Shown piece by piece: positions 34,785-44,595 of a stretch of DNA of 64,000 nucleotides. Location of the stretch: the NCBI GenBank assembly GCA_026398815.1, contig JAPLSA010000031.1:124001-188000 (forward strand), read 5' to 3'. Every line of letters starts with the position of its first letter. Position 1 is the first letter of the stretch. A program made the position numbers and the translations under genes. This stretch comes from Gammaproteobacteria bacterium (GTDB taxonomy: Bacteria > Pseudomonadota > Gammaproteobacteria > Nevskiales > Nevskiaceae). The notes beneath the pieces were generated by a model that had not been told where the DNA came from, searched no databases, and worked only from the letters and a program-made list of their open reading frames with translations.

Positions 34785-35261
34785 ATGAGTCGCCGCCGGC
34801 CCGTCGCGCGCTGGCAGCGCGCCCTGCTGGCACTGGCGCTGCTGATGCAGCTGTGCGCGCCGCTGCTGCATGCCCAGGCGCCGTTCCCGTCGCCCGGCCG
34901 CGCGGCGGCGGCGTTCTGCGGCGGCAATGCCGCGCCCGCGTCGATTCGGCAGCTGCAGGCGGCGCTGCCGCCGGAGCTGCGTGCCGCATTCGCCCGCCAG
35001 TCGGGCGATGCCTCGGCGGCAGCGCGCCATGCGGCGGCTGCCTGCGGCCACTGCGTCTGCGCCAGTCCGGCGCTGCTGCCGATGCCGGTGGCCGGCGGCC
35101 TGCCGGCGCAGCGGCAGCACGCTGATGCCCCGGCTCCGGCGCAGTCACCGCTGGTGCTGTCGCCGGCCACCCGCCTGCCGCCCGCCACCGGGCCGCCGGC
35201 CGTGATCGCGGCGCTGCTGCGCGACGCGGGCGGGCCCGTGCGCGTCGATTCCCACTTGTAA
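34785..35261 (+). CDS. Exported protein, DUF2946-like
   Basis: 158 residues from ATG 34785; an in-frame ATG at 34752 is an alternative. Signal-like N-terminus (RALLALALLMQLCAPLLHAQA). Late Cys motif ACGHCVCASPALL recalls the C-x-x-C of DUF2946, but the LVPxGFMP motif is absent, so the family assignment is weak. It is divergent from Csp1 and precedes two small genes. Role unknown; context suggests copper. Confidence 0.5.
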   Translation: MSRRRPVARWQRALLALALLMQLCAPLLHAQAPFPSPGRAAAAFCGGNAAPASIRQLQAALPPELRAAFARQSGDASAAARHAAAACGHCVCASPALLPMPVAGGLPAQRQHADAPAPAQSPLVLSPATRLPPATGPPAVIAALLRDAGGPVRVDSHL

Positions 35262-35295
35262 GCGGCCGGCGCGCTGTCGTCGGCCGACGAGGCCG

Positions 35296-35436
35296 ATGAC
35301 CATGAAAACCTTTCTGCTGCCGGCTGCCTTGCGCGGTATTGGCGATCACCTGCTGTGGATCGCCGGCTGGATCAATCTGCTGCTCGCTGCGCTGCTGATC
35401 GCCGCCCTTTCGACGGTGCCCGGAGTGCTGCCATGA
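35296..35436 (+). CDS. 46-aa single-span membrane protein
   Basis: 46 residues with one strong transmembrane segment (LLWIAGWINLLLAALLIAAL) after a short basic start. Its stop overlaps the next ATG by 4 nt (ATGA), so the two are translationally coupled. It is too short for routine gene calling. Hydrophobicity and coupling support a real gene; the function is unknown. Confidence 0.55.
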   Translation: MTMKTFLLPAALRGIGDHLLWIAGWINLLLAALLIAALSTVPGVLP

Positions 35437-35810
35437 GCCGCACGCTGTACGAGTTCCAGTTGCCGGCGCTGGTCGACGCCGCCGCGCTGCGCCGCCTGCG
35501 TGGCGAACTGGACATGCGCACCGCGCTGTCGATCCGCTACCACGACCTGAACCTGCGGATCGTCCGTGTCATCGGCCGGACCGGTCGCGAGGACGAGCTG
35601 CGTGCGCTGTTCGCCTCGCTCGGCTTCCCGCCGGCCAGTGACGACCCGACGCTCGAGTGCCAGCACCGGCCACTGCGCAATCGCCGCCGGCGGGAGCCTT
35701 TCGCGCGCGGTCCCGGCCGAAGTGCGGCGGCAGTGGCCGGTGTTCAGGCGGCGCGGGTTGCGGCGATGGCCTTGCCGCAGGCGTCGAAGCAGGCGCGGCA
35801 GGCCGGATGA
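35433..35810 (+). CDS. Small hypothetical protein, C-terminus antisense to copper-storage gene
   Basis: 125 residues, start coupled to the 46-aa gene. Residues 1-75 look like a compact alpha/beta fold (YEFQLPALVDAAALRRLRG, then LRIVRVIGR, then ALFASLGFPPA), somewhat like a ferredoxin-like metal-binding domain but without CxxC. From about residue 80 it is Arg-rich, and the last 20 or so codons are the antisense of the convergent Csp gene's C-terminus (67-nt overlap). The true C-terminus may be altered by an indel. Confidence 0.5.
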   Translation: MSRTLYEFQLPALVDAAALRRLRGELDMRTALSIRYHDLNLRIVRVIGRTGREDELRALFASLGFPPASDDPTLECQHRPLRNRRRREPFARGPGRSAAAVAGVQAARVAAMALPQASKQARQAG

Positions 35811-36175
35811 GCGGCGCGATGCGGCCGGCAGGCTTCGACGCAGGCGTCGAGGATCGACAGCGATTGCTTGGCCAGCACCGCAGCCCAGGCCGAGCGATTG
35901 CGCGCCAGCCGGCCGATCGCCACGGCGACCGCGTCGGCGTCCAGCGCGGTGCGCAGGCAGTCGGCCAGCGCGGCGTCGCCGGTCGCCAGCTGCTGCTGGC
36001 AGTGGCGGATGCAGGTTTCCGCCGCCGCCGCGCAGCCGTCGTAGGCCCGCGCCAGCGCCGCCTGCCGCTGTTCGGCCGGCGCGGCGTCGGCGGCGGCCGG
36101 ATCGACGAACGGCGCGTCGACCGGCGGAGCCGTGCCGGGAGTGTCGGAAGGGGAGGCAGCAGCAGTGGCGGTCAT
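35744..36175 (-). CDS. Cytosolic four-helix copper-storage protein (Csp3-like)
   Basis: 143 residues, no signal peptide, so cytosolic like Csp3. Nine cysteines: DGC, ETC, RHC (ETCIRHC), ADC, DACVEAC, PACRACFDACG. Compared with the exported paralogue at 34120, the ALACDTSC pair is ALDADAVA here, so two inner Cys ligands are lost. The N-terminal 45 residues are Pro/Ala/Asp-rich and disordered. It overlaps the convergent gene at 35433 by 67 nt. It probably buffers cytosolic Cu(I). Confidence 0.85.
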   Translation of the reverse strand: MTATAAASPSDTPGTAPPVDAPFVDPAAADAAPAEQRQAALARAYDGCAAAAETCIRHCQQQLATGDAALADCLRTALDADAVAVAIGRLARNRSAWAAVLAKQSLSILDACVEACRPHRAAHPACRACFDACGKAIAATRAA

Positions 36176-36268
36176 CGGCAGGTCCGTTCGGGCAGCACGG
36201 CGATCATGCCTGCCGGCGGCAGCGGCGATAATCCGCCGCTGCCCGTTCCCCTGTTCCCGGAGCCTGCG

Positions 36269-37345
36269 TTGTCCACCGATACCCGCATCCCGATGGTGCT
36301 GCTGACCGGCTTTCTCGGCGCCGGCAAGACCACCCTGCTGAACTTCCTGCTGCGCCATCCGTCGATGACCGGCACCGCCGTGGTGATCAATGAGTACGGC
36401 GAGGTCGGCCTCGACCATCATCTGGTCGAGCAGGCCGAGCCGGACGACATCGAACTGATCGAAGGCGGCTGCATGTGCTGCACCACGCGCGGCCGGCTCG
36501 CGGAATCGCTGATGAGCCTGTTCACCAAGGCGCAGCGCAAGCAGATTCCCAGCCTCAAGCGGATCATCATCGAGACCACCGGCCTGGCCGAACCCGGCCC
36601 GATCCTGAACCAGCTGTTCAATGCGCCGCAGCTGCACGAACGCTTCGTGCTCGATTCGGTGGTGACCCTGGTCGACGCCGTCAACGGCGCGCAGACCGCC
36701 GAGCAGATCGACATCGCCCAGAAGCAGATCGCCGGTGCCGACGCGCTGCTGATCACCAAGACCGACCTGGTCGATGCCGAAGCGCTGGACGCGCTCAAGG
36801 CCCAGCTGCTGGTGATCAATCCGGACGCCGAGCTGTACGTGCCGAAGAAGGGCGCGGCGCAGCCGGACTGGCTGTTCACCGGCGGCCGTCGCCGGCCGGG
36901 CACGCCGAGCTTCGGCCTGAGTCCGCTGATCCTGAAGGCCGACAGCCTGCGACTGGCGCCGGCCGATCCGAACCTGATGAGCGCCGATGCCGATCCCTGG
37001 GGCGCCGGCCCGGCCTGGGACGAGGTGCAGACCTTCAGCCTGATCGTCGACGCGCCGCTGCCGGCCTGGAAGTTCTACGGCTGGCTGGATTTCCTGCGCT
37101 CGCTGGCCGGCAACGACCTGCTGCGTTTCAAGGGCATCGTCAACATCGAAGGCCAGGACCGGCCGCGCGTCATCCACGGCGTGCAGACGGTGCTGCACCC
37201 GCCGGAGGAACTCGAGCGCTGGCCGGACGAGGACCGCCGCACGCGGATCGTCTTCATCACCCGGGGCTGGGGCCAGGAAACCGTGCGCAACACGCTGGCC
37301 TACCTGAAGGACACGCCGGACGAAGCCCCGCTGCTCGAACCGTGA
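36269..37345 (+). CDS. COG0523 GTPase (CobW/YjiA family) metallochaperone
   Basis: 358 residues from TTG 36269, which has GGAG 6 nt upstream; an ATG at 36206 would add 21 non-conserved residues and overlap no site. Walker A GFLGAGKTT, metal motif GGCMCC (CxCC), switch region ETTGLAEPGP, and TKTDLVD for guanine recognition, followed by the CobW C-terminal domain with KFYGWLDFLRSLAG. These proteins load Zn, Co or other metals onto client proteins using GTP. Position between copper-storage and copper-chaperone genes hints at metal homeostasis. Confidence 0.93.
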   Translation: MSTDTRIPMVLLTGFLGAGKTTLLNFLLRHPSMTGTAVVINEYGEVGLDHHLVEQAEPDDIELIEGGCMCCTTRGRLAESLMSLFTKAQRKQIPSLKRIIIETTGLAEPGPILNQLFNAPQLHERFVLDSVVTLVDAVNGAQTAEQIDIAQKQIAGADALLITKTDLVDAEALDALKAQLLVINPDAELYVPKKGAAQPDWLFTGGRRRPGTPSFGLSPLILKADSLRLAPADPNLMSADADPWGAGPAWDEVQTFSLIVDAPLPAWKFYGWLDFLRSLAGNDLLRFKGIVNIEGQDRPRVIHGVQTVLHPPEELERWPDEDRRTRIVFITRGWGQETVRNTLAYLKDTPDEAPLLEP

Positions 37346-37421
37346 ACGCGCCCGGCGGCCTGCTGCGGCCGCCCGCCCGCGCCCTTTCCCGTATCCCTTT
37401 CACTTCTGACGAGGACAGCCC

Positions 37422-37931
37422 ATGAAGCTGCGTCTTTCCCTGCTGGCGGCCACGGCCGCCATCGCCCTGCTGACCGCCTGCAAGCCGTCGGCGACCTCCC
37501 CTGCTGCCGCACCCGCGCCGGCTGCTGCGCCACCGGCAGCAGCGGCCGCCGAAACCCGGATCGGCGCGCTGCTGATCGTCGATGCCAGCTCGCGTGAAAC
37601 GCCGCTGGCTGGCGGCACCGCGCCCGGCTTCCTGACCATTCGCAACAGCGGCAGCGATGAAGATCGGCTGCTGGCCGCCAGCAGCCCGGCGGTGGCGACC
37701 GTGGAGATCCACGAGATGTCGATGGCCGATGGCCAGATGACGATGCGGGCGCTGCCCGAGGGGCTGGCGATCCCGGCCGGCGGCGAAGTGCAGCTGGCGC
37801 CGGGCGGCCTGCACCTGATGCTGATCGGCGTGCGCGAACCGTTGGCCGCCGGCCAGACCCTGCCGGTGGAACTGCGCTTCGAGAAGGCCGGCGCGGTGAC
37901 CGTGTCGCTGGCCGTGCAGGCGCGCCGCTAG
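37422..37931 (+). CDS. PCu(A)C copper chaperone, lipoprotein
   Basis: 169 residues. Lipobox ALLTAC gives a lipid-anchored Cys (about residue 20), followed by an Ala/Pro linker. The copper site is present: VEIHEMSMADGQMTMR and GGLHLMLIGVREP (His...Met...His-x-Met). It is a second PCu(A)C, membrane-tethered where the one at 24981 is soluble. It may deliver Cu(I) to an envelope enzyme, perhaps cytochrome oxidase. Confidence 0.93.
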   Translation: MKLRLSLLAATAAIALLTACKPSATSPAAAPAPAAAPPAAAAAETRIGALLIVDASSRETPLAGGTAPGFLTIRNSGSDEDRLLAASSPAVATVEIHEMSMADGQMTMRALPEGLAIPAGGEVQLAPGGLHLMLIGVREPLAAGQTLPVELRFEKAGAVTVSLAVQARR

Positions 37932-37959
37932 CTCTGCGGCTGCGGCGGCAGCGCCGGCG

Positions 37960-39690
37960 TCAGTTGTAGTCCTCGTTCAGCGCGCGCAGGAACGCCGCCA
38001 GATCGGCCTGGTCGGCGGCGTTGATGACGATGCCGGCGAGTCGTGGATCGCCGTTGCGCAGCTGCCCGGCGCGGGCCAGCGCGGCGCTCTCGGCATAGAA
38101 GGCCATCGTCGCTTCGAGGCTGTCGCGGCTGCCGTCGTGCAGGTAGGGCTGGGAATCGCCGAGATCGCGCAGGCCCGGCGTCTTGAAGCTGGCGACGGCG
38201 TCGGCCAGCAGCGCGTCGTCGCTGGCCGCGCGGCAGTCGCGGACCGGCAGCGCGATGTTGCACAGCAGGCTGCGCAGCGCCGCCTGCGAGCCGGGGAAAT
38301 CGTCGTTGGCGAACACGCTCCAGACACCGAGATCGCTGCGGCCGGGTGCATCGGCGGCGGCGATGGCCCGGAACTGGCCACGGCGCGCCGGATGGGCGGC
38401 CGTGGCCGGCAGCAGCGCATCGGCCCGCGCCGGATCGGCACGCTCGGCAAGGTTCGGAATCGCCAGCGCCGCGAAGGCACCGGCGCCGTGCAGGCCGTCG
38501 TACTCCAGCTGGCTGACGCCGGTGTTGTGCAGGCCGAAGTCGCTGAACTGCGGCGGCGCGTGGCAGCTGACGCAGTTGCCGATGCCGCCGGCCGCGCGTT
38601 CCTCCGCACTCGGGCCGGCCAGCGGATCGGCCGGCTCGCGCAGGAACACGCGCAGGCCGCGCAGTTCGGCTTCGGTAAAGGCGAAGGCCTGCGGGTGGAA
38701 CTGGAAGCGGCGCAGCACGTTGGCGGCGACGAACTGCGGTGCCGTCAGTGCCTCGACGGCGCCGCGCAGGCGGCGTGCGTAATCGAGATCGCTTTCGCCG
38801 AACGCCGGCGTTGCCGGCAGGCCGTTGCGCGCCAGGAACAGGTCGTACGGCGCGTTGACCGACACGCCGTCGGCATTGGTCACGAAGCGCAGCTGATCGA
38901 CATAGACGCCGATCAGCGTCGCCACCCGGTCGACGATCTCGGCATCGCTCGCGGTGTTGACGTCCAGCCGGTAGGCCGCCGGCAGCTTCAGGCTGGCGCT
39001 GGTGCCGGACAGCACGGCGCGGTAGCTGCCGCCGGCATCGGCGGCCAGCGCGCCGCTGCCGTCGTCCTCGCGGATCACCCGGGCGATGTGGGCGATGGCC
39101 TGCGCTTCCTCGCCGGGCAGCCAGCCGGTGTTGCGGCCGGTCAAGGTGGCACGGGCCAGTTCGGCGACGCTGGTGAATTCGCCATCGGCATGCAGGATCA
39201 GCGCCGCCGCGCGCGGCACGGTGGCGTTGACCAGCGGCGGCGAGTTGCGGGTGGTCAGCGCCGGGCCGTCGCCGCGTTCGGTGATCACCGAGCGGCGCGC
39301 GAAGTCGGCATAGGTGCGCGCGCCAGCGCCGGGCGTGGTGATCTGCTCGTCGACCAGATGGCACTGCCGGCAGTTGATCGACTGGCCGGCGAACGGGCCG
39401 CCCAGCGCCGGGCCGCTGGCGTTCGGCAGGGCGGCGACCGCCGGATCGCCGCTCACCAGCGGGGTGTTGACGCTGCCCGGCGAGTGGCTGGCGTAGAACT
39501 GGGCAAAGCGGGTTTCCAGGAACAGCCGCTCGCCGAAGGCGACTTCCGGCGGGTCCTCGAACTGCGGCGTGGCGTTGGCGGCGTTGCCGCCTCCGCAGCC
39601 GGACAGCAGCAGCATCGACAGCAGCAGCGGGGCCGCAGCGGCGGCGCGCCAGCGGGCGGCGTGCAGCGCGGGGTTCGGGCCTGGTTCCAT
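37960..39690 (-). CDS. Di-heme cytochrome c, cytochrome c peroxidase/MauG-like, lipoprotein
   Basis: 576 residues. Signal peptide with lipobox LLLSGC (Cys32). Two CxxCH heme sites, CRQCH (107-111) and CVSCH (373-377), in the order of the bacterial di-heme peroxidase family, which also contains MauG and MbnH. It is much longer than the usual 330-380, with an insert of about 190 residues between the hemes. It acts in the periplasm; hydrogen peroxide reduction, or oxidative modification of a partner as in MbnH/MauG, are both possible. Last gene of the porin-FMN-ApbE run. Confidence 0.85.
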   Translation of the reverse strand: MEPGPNPALHAARWRAAAAAPLLLSMLLLSGCGGGNAANATPQFEDPPEVAFGERLFLETRFAQFYASHSPGSVNTPLVSGDPAVAALPNASGPALGGPFAGQSINCRQCHLVDEQITTPGAGARTYADFARRSVITERGDGPALTTRNSPPLVNATVPRAAALILHADGEFTSVAELARATLTGRNTGWLPGEEAQAIAHIARVIREDDGSGALAADAGGSYRAVLSGTSASLKLPAAYRLDVNTASDAEIVDRVATLIGVYVDQLRFVTNADGVSVNAPYDLFLARNGLPATPAFGESDLDYARRLRGAVEALTAPQFVAANVLRRFQFHPQAFAFTEAELRGLRVFLREPADPLAGPSAEERAAGGIGNCVSCHAPPQFSDFGLHNTGVSQLEYDGLHGAGAFAALAIPNLAERADPARADALLPATAAHPARRGQFRAIAAADAPGRSDLGVWSVFANDDFPGSQAALRSLLCNIALPVRDCRAASDDALLADAVASFKTPGLRDLGDSQPYLHDGSRDSLEATMAFYAESAALARAGQLRNGDPRLAGIVINAADQADLAAFLRALNEDYN

Positions 39691-39731
39691 GAGATGCGGG
39701 TGCTCCGGAAGGTTCGTTCTGGGTGTGAAGA

Positions 39732-40567
<836 letters not shown>

Positions 40568-40571
<4 letters not shown>

Positions 40572-41134
40572 TCGCCGTGGCTGCTGCGTCTGCGGCGGCG
40601 GCGGCCGAGCACGACGTGCAGCGCCAGCAGCACCGCCAGCAGCAGCCCGGGCAGCCAGTGCAGCAGGCTGATCGCGGCGCGCAGGCGATCGCCGCCGACG
40701 TAGTACAGGCCGCAGCCGCTGAGCGCGAGCGCGCCGTTGAGAACCAGCAGCGCATGGCCGCTGAGCCGGTTGTGGCGCAGCGCCAGGCCGCGCATCACAT
40801 GCACCGGCAGCAGGCTGCCGAACAGGAACAGGAAGGCCATCGCCGCCGCGCCGTGCACCGCCAGCGCCGGATGTTCCCAGGGGCTGGGCGACGGGCCGAA
40901 TTCACCGTCGACCGCGCCGAAGTGATGCAGCAGCAGCCAGCCGCCGCCGCTGAGCAGCAGCGCGGCAACCGCCAGATAGACCGCCAGCCGCTGCCAGCCC
41001 GGCATCCGCGCCGAGGCGATCGCCGCCAGCCGTCGCGCGCGCTGCAGGAACGGCGGCAGCGCGGCATCCGGATCGCCGGCCGGCGTCGGCGACGCATGCC
41101 GGTGCGGGTGATGGTGGGCGCGCGGCGCGGTCAT
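40568..41134 (-). CDS. Four-TM histidine-containing membrane protein, cytochrome b-like (unassigned)
   Basis: 188 residues. His-rich cytosolic start (HAHHHPHRH-like), then four TM helices. Histidines occur inside or at the edges of helices (LLLHHFG, WEHPALAVHGAAAM, LLPVHVMRGL, LSGHALLVL, LLHWLPGLL, LALHVVLG), which resembles membrane cytochromes that bind heme b. No family is recognised. Lying between the FMN-binding protein and ApbE, it could pass electrons from quinol to the periplasmic flavin protein (inference). Confidence 0.7.
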
Positions 41135-41141
41135 CGCCGGC

Positions 41142-41675
41142 TCAGCCGAGCGGCTTCAGCACCAGCGCCCAGGCCGCGACCAGGCGGCGGATGCCGTCGG
41201 TGACGTGTTCGCAGGACAGCGTCGCGCCGCTGATGCCGTCGATGTCGTCGCCGATGCGCAGTTCATTGCCGACGGTCTTGTCGACGAACTGCTTGCGCCA
41301 GCCCGGATAGCGGATTTCGCCGCCATGCGATTCGCGGTATTCGAGCACTTCCACCTGCTTGATCCGGCCTTGCGTATCGAGACCGAGCGCGTAGGTGATC
41401 AGCTCGCTCTTGCCGATCACCGCATCGAGCAGGAACCAGCCGCCATCCGCCGCCCGCCAGGCGCGCAGCAGGCTGCCGCGCACCGGCACGCCGCTGGCCT
41501 GCTCGATGGCCTTCATCTGCGCGGCATCGAGCGTCAGTGGCCGGGCGGTCATCGCCTGCTCGCCGAACATCGCCCGCTGCGCGTCCTCGATGCTCAGGTA
41601 GACCGTGGCCTGCGCCGGCGCGCTCGCCGCCAGCGCGGCGAGCGGCAGCAGGCAGATGCGGCTCGATCGGCTCAT
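41142..41675 (-). CDS. FMN-binding domain protein, covalently flavinylated target
   Basis: 177 residues with signal peptide (to about residue 23). The FMN-binding domain ends with DDIDGISGATLSCEHV; the SGAT motif is the ApbE target, where FMN is attached to the Thr. Before it come EYRESHGGEIRYPGWRKQF, typical of the family. The protein is periplasmic. Its modifying enzyme ApbE is encoded in the same operon. It likely passes electrons in the envelope. Confidence 0.9.
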   Translation of the reverse strand: MSRSSRICLLPLAALAASAPAQATVYLSIEDAQRAMFGEQAMTARPLTLDAAQMKAIEQASGVPVRGSLLRAWRAADGGWFLLDAVIGKSELITYALGLDTQGRIKQVEVLEYRESHGGEIRYPGWRKQFVDKTVGNELRIGDDIDGISGATLSCEHVTDGIRRLVAAWALVLKPLG

Positions 41676-41685
41676 CGCGGCGCGC

Positions 41686-43065
41686 TCAGTAGAACTGCAG
41701 GCCGAGGCCGAGATTGAAGCGGTTGTCCTCGCTGGCGCGGCGGTAGTGCTGGTAGTCGGCTTTCAGCACCACGTTCGGGGTCAGGTAGAAGCTGGCGCCC
41801 GAGGTCAGCACCGTTTCGGTCAGGCGATCGGCGCTGCCGAAGCCGGCCGGCTGGTTCGCGTAGTCGGCGCCGGTGTTGTAGCGCTCGAAGCGGACGAACG
41901 GAGTCAGCGCGTAATCGCCGCTGCGCCAGACCCGGTAGGCGCCCTGCGCGTACCAGCCGTAGAAGGCTTTCGGAATCGGCGTCAGCGCACCGGCGTTGGC
42001 GAGATTCAGCGCGGCGGTGTCGCTGAAGCCGCCGTGCGCGTACAGCGCCTGCAGCTGCAACGGGCCGTGCACGTAGCGGGCGTGGCTTTCCCAGAGCAGG
42101 AAACGCGGGCTGGCCGACACGCCGACATCCTGGTTCTGGCCGACTTCGCCGGTGAACACGCTGCCGCCGAAGTTCAGGCCGGCGATGCCGTCGTAGTTCA
42201 GCGACACGTACTGCGCGAGGTCGGCGGCGCGGCTGTTGGTCAGCTCGCCGTGGATCGAGCCGAGCGGCGATTCCGCGCCTTCTGCGCTGCCGAAATCCCA
42301 GTTGGCGAGGTTGAAGCTGGTGGTCAGGCCGAGGTCGTAGCTGAGGCCGTAGCCGGTACGGCCGTACAGCGAGATGCCGCCTTCGCGCTCGGTGGACGGA
42401 ATGATCCGGGTCTCGATGTTGTTGCGCTCGACGCCGAAGTAGCGGGTCGGCTCGTGGGCGGTGTTCAGGTAGCCGATCGGGATCAGGATCAGGCCGATGC
42501 GGCTGGCCACGTGCTCGTTGTAGCGGTGGTCGATGTAGAACTGCTCGACCTCGAACTCGCCGCCGTCATCGGCCGACACCACGGCGTTCTCGGTCTCGAA
42601 TTCGGAGACCAAGCTGGTGCTGTCGTTGAAGCGGTAGCCGATGCCGAACACGGCGCGGCGCACGGTGGCTTCGTCGCGGCTGGAATCGTGGTCGTAGTGG
42701 TTGTAGTTGACTTCGCCGTAGCCGGACAGGAAGGCCTCGCGGTGTTCGGCGGCGGCGCGGGCGTCCTGGCGGGTCGGCGCGGTGGAGGGGTCGACGTAGG
42801 CGGCCACTGCCGCAGTGGATGCCGGCGTCTGGGTCGGCGCCGGAGCCTGGGCCGATGTAGCGGCACTGGTCGCCGCCGCCTCGGCCTTCAAGGCCCGCAG
42901 TTCGGCCTGCAGGGCTTCGAGCTGCTTGGCCAGCGCATCGACCTTCTGCTCCAGCTGTTCCTGGCGGCTGTCGGCCGCCGCCGGCAGCGCCGTGGTGAAC
43001 AGGCTCAGGGCACAGGCGGCAAGGACCCGATGGCGGGACGAGGGCAGCAGCAGGTTCAGCGCCAT
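41686..43065 (-). CDS. Outer-membrane porin with N-terminal coiled coil
   Basis: 459 residues from ATG 43065; the 43140 reading adds 25 residues before the signal. Signal peptide (ending ALPAAA), then a coiled coil (RQEQLEQKVDALAKQLEAL) as in trimeric porins, an Ala/Thr/Pro linker, and a beta barrel from about residue 125 to the C-terminal aromatic (LGLGLQFY). Substrate unknown. First gene of the run porin, FMN-binding, four-TM, ApbE, di-heme cytochrome, all on the minus strand with gaps of 10 nt or less until ApbE. Confidence 0.85.
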   Translation of the reverse strand: MALNLLLPSSRHRVLAACALSLFTTALPAAADSRQEQLEQKVDALAKQLEALQAELRALKAEAAATSAATSAQAPAPTQTPASTAAVAAYVDPSTAPTRQDARAAAEHREAFLSGYGEVNYNHYDHDSSRDEATVRRAVFGIGYRFNDSTSLVSEFETENAVVSADDGGEFEVEQFYIDHRYNEHVASRIGLILIPIGYLNTAHEPTRYFGVERNNIETRIIPSTEREGGISLYGRTGYGLSYDLGLTTSFNLANWDFGSAEGAESPLGSIHGELTNSRAADLAQYVSLNYDGIAGLNFGGSVFTGEVGQNQDVGVSASPRFLLWESHARYVHGPLQLQALYAHGGFSDTAALNLANAGALTPIPKAFYGWYAQGAYRVWRSGDYALTPFVRFERYNTGADYANQPAGFGSADRLTETVLTSGASFYLTPNVVLKADYQHYRRASEDNRFNLGLGLQFY

Positions 43066-43159
43066 GGGCGGCAGGGCTCGGGATCGGACAGCGCGGACAG
43101 GGAATGAAGCAGTGCGCCGGATTCGTGAAAAATCCGTCAATCACGAGTGAATCTTATGT

Positions 43160-43178
43160 GATAAGGATTCTTGTTTTC
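43160..43178. promoter_or_regulatory. Fur-box-like sequence upstream of the porin/FMN operon
   Basis: GATAAGGATTCTTGTTTTC matches the 19-bp Fur consensus GATAATGATAATCATTATC at 13 of 19 positions by eye. It is 95 nt upstream of the porin ATG in an AT-rich stretch that stands out from the GC-rich surroundings. If real, the operon would be repressed by iron. Confidence 0.5.
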
Positions 43179-43228
43179 AAACGAGAGCGATTCCCCGTCC
43201 TGCGCCGACCCCGCGCGCCTCGTCGCCG

Positions 43229-43636
43229 CTACTCCGCCGACAGATGCTGCAACGCTGCCGCGTGCTGCTCCCAGTTCTGGCCGTCGAAGTCCTCGACGGT
43301 CAGCGTGCTCACCGTGCCGGGATCGAGGCAGTGCACGTTGATCGACCAGCCGTCCGGGTTCGAGCGCGGCCGGTAGAACGACTTGACGCCGCAGCGGCTG
43401 CAGAACAGATGGCGGGCGACGCCGGTGTTGAAGGTGTATTCGGTCAGCTGGTCCTGGCCGGCTTCCAGCGTGAACGCCGAGGCCGGCACGATCAGGTGCA
43501 GGAAGCCAGTGCGCGAGCAGATCGAGCAGTTGCAGCGCTGCGCGGTGATCCGCGCCGGCGCGCGTACGGTGAAGCGCACCGCGCCGCAGTGGCAGCCGCC
43601 ACGGTGCAGCACGGAAGTGGTGGCGGGCTCGGTCAT
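43229..43636 (-). CDS. GFA/CENP-V family zinc protein
   Basis: 135 residues from ATG 43636; the longer frame from 43723 reads back into the dapF promoter region. Zinc ligands of the family are visible: GGCHCGAVRF, CNCSIC, and CSRCGVKSF. The family is named for glutathione-dependent formaldehyde activation but most members are uncharacterised. No formaldehyde genes are nearby, so the function remains open. Confidence 0.88.
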   Translation of the reverse strand: MTEPATTSVLHRGGCHCGAVRFTVRAPARITAQRCNCSICSRTGFLHLIVPASAFTLEAGQDQLTEYTFNTGVARHLFCSRCGVKSFYRPRSNPDGWSINVHCLDPGTVSTLTVEDFDGQNWEQHAAALQHLSAE

Positions 43637-43752
43637 CGGCGGGGCTCGGCTGGCGTCGGGGCTGCGCAGCGTAGCCGATCCGATGCCCGGAAAGTCTCGT
43701 GATTTCAAGGCTTGCCATGACATCGGGAGGGTCGAGCCGCTACCCTGTATGC

Positions 43753-44595
43753 ATGGATTTCGCCTTCACCAAGATGCACGGCCTCGGCAATGATTTCGTC
43801 GTCGTCGACGCCACCCGCACCCCGTTTGAACCCGACGCCGCACTGCTCAGCCGCCTGACCGACCGCCGCTTCGGCATCGGCTGCGACCAGGTGCTGGTGG
43901 TCGATCCGCCGCCGGGCGAGGACGTCGATTTCGGCTACCGCATCTACAACGCCGATGGCTCGCAGGTCGGCCAGTGCGGCAATGGCGCGCGCTGCCTCGC
44001 CCGCTACATCGCCGAGCATGGCCTGAGCAGCAAGCCGCGCCTGCGCGTGCGCACCCGCAGCGCGCTGCTCGAACTGCGCCAGCAGCCGGACGGCCAGGTG
44101 ACGGTCGACATGGGCGCACCGCGCTTCGAGCCGGCCGCCATTCCGCTGGCCGCGCCGGCCCGCGCCGATCACTACGACGCGCGGCTCGCCGATGGCAGCA
44201 CGGTGCGCTTCGGCGCCGCCGGCATGGGCAATCCGCATGCGGTGATCCGGGTCGACGACGTCGACAGCGCCGAGGTCGCGCGCATCGGTCCGCTGCTGCA
44301 GCAGCACCCGCTGTGGCCGGAATCGGTCAACGTCGGCTTCATTCAGATTATCGACCGCCGCCATGCCCGGCTGCGCGTCTACGAGCGCGGTTCCGGCGAA
44401 ACCCTGGCTTGCGGCAGCGGCGCCTGCGCGGCGTTCGCAGTGGCCCGCGCCTGGGGGCTGCTCGATGCCCGCGCCGAACTGGCGCTGCCCGGCGGCGCGC
44501 TGATCCTGGAATGGGATGGCGACGCCCAGCACCCGGTGCTGATGACCGGCCCGGCCACCACCGTTTTTGAAGGGAGATTCGAGTGGGCGAACTGA
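43753..44595 (+). CDS. dapF: Diaminopimelate epimerase
   Basis: 280 residues. Converts LL- to meso-diaminopimelate for lysine and peptidoglycan. Both catalytic Cys are present in GQCGNGARCLA and LACGSGACA. N-terminal FTKMHGLGNDFVVVD is the family start, fixing ATG 43753. Overlaps the DUF484 gene by 13 nt, the usual gammaproteobacterial order; xerC, often next, is absent here and an isocitrate dehydrogenase follows instead. Confidence 0.97.
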   Translation: MDFAFTKMHGLGNDFVVVDATRTPFEPDAALLSRLTDRRFGIGCDQVLVVDPPPGEDVDFGYRIYNADGSQVGQCGNGARCLARYIAEHGLSSKPRLRVRTRSALLELRQQPDGQVTVDMGAPRFEPAAIPLAAPARADHYDARLADGSTVRFGAAGMGNPHAVIRVDDVDSAEVARIGPLLQQHPLWPESVNVGFIQIIDRRHARLRVYERGSGETLACGSGACAAFAVARAWGLLDARAELALPGGALILEWDGDAQHPVLMTGPATTVFEGRFEWAN

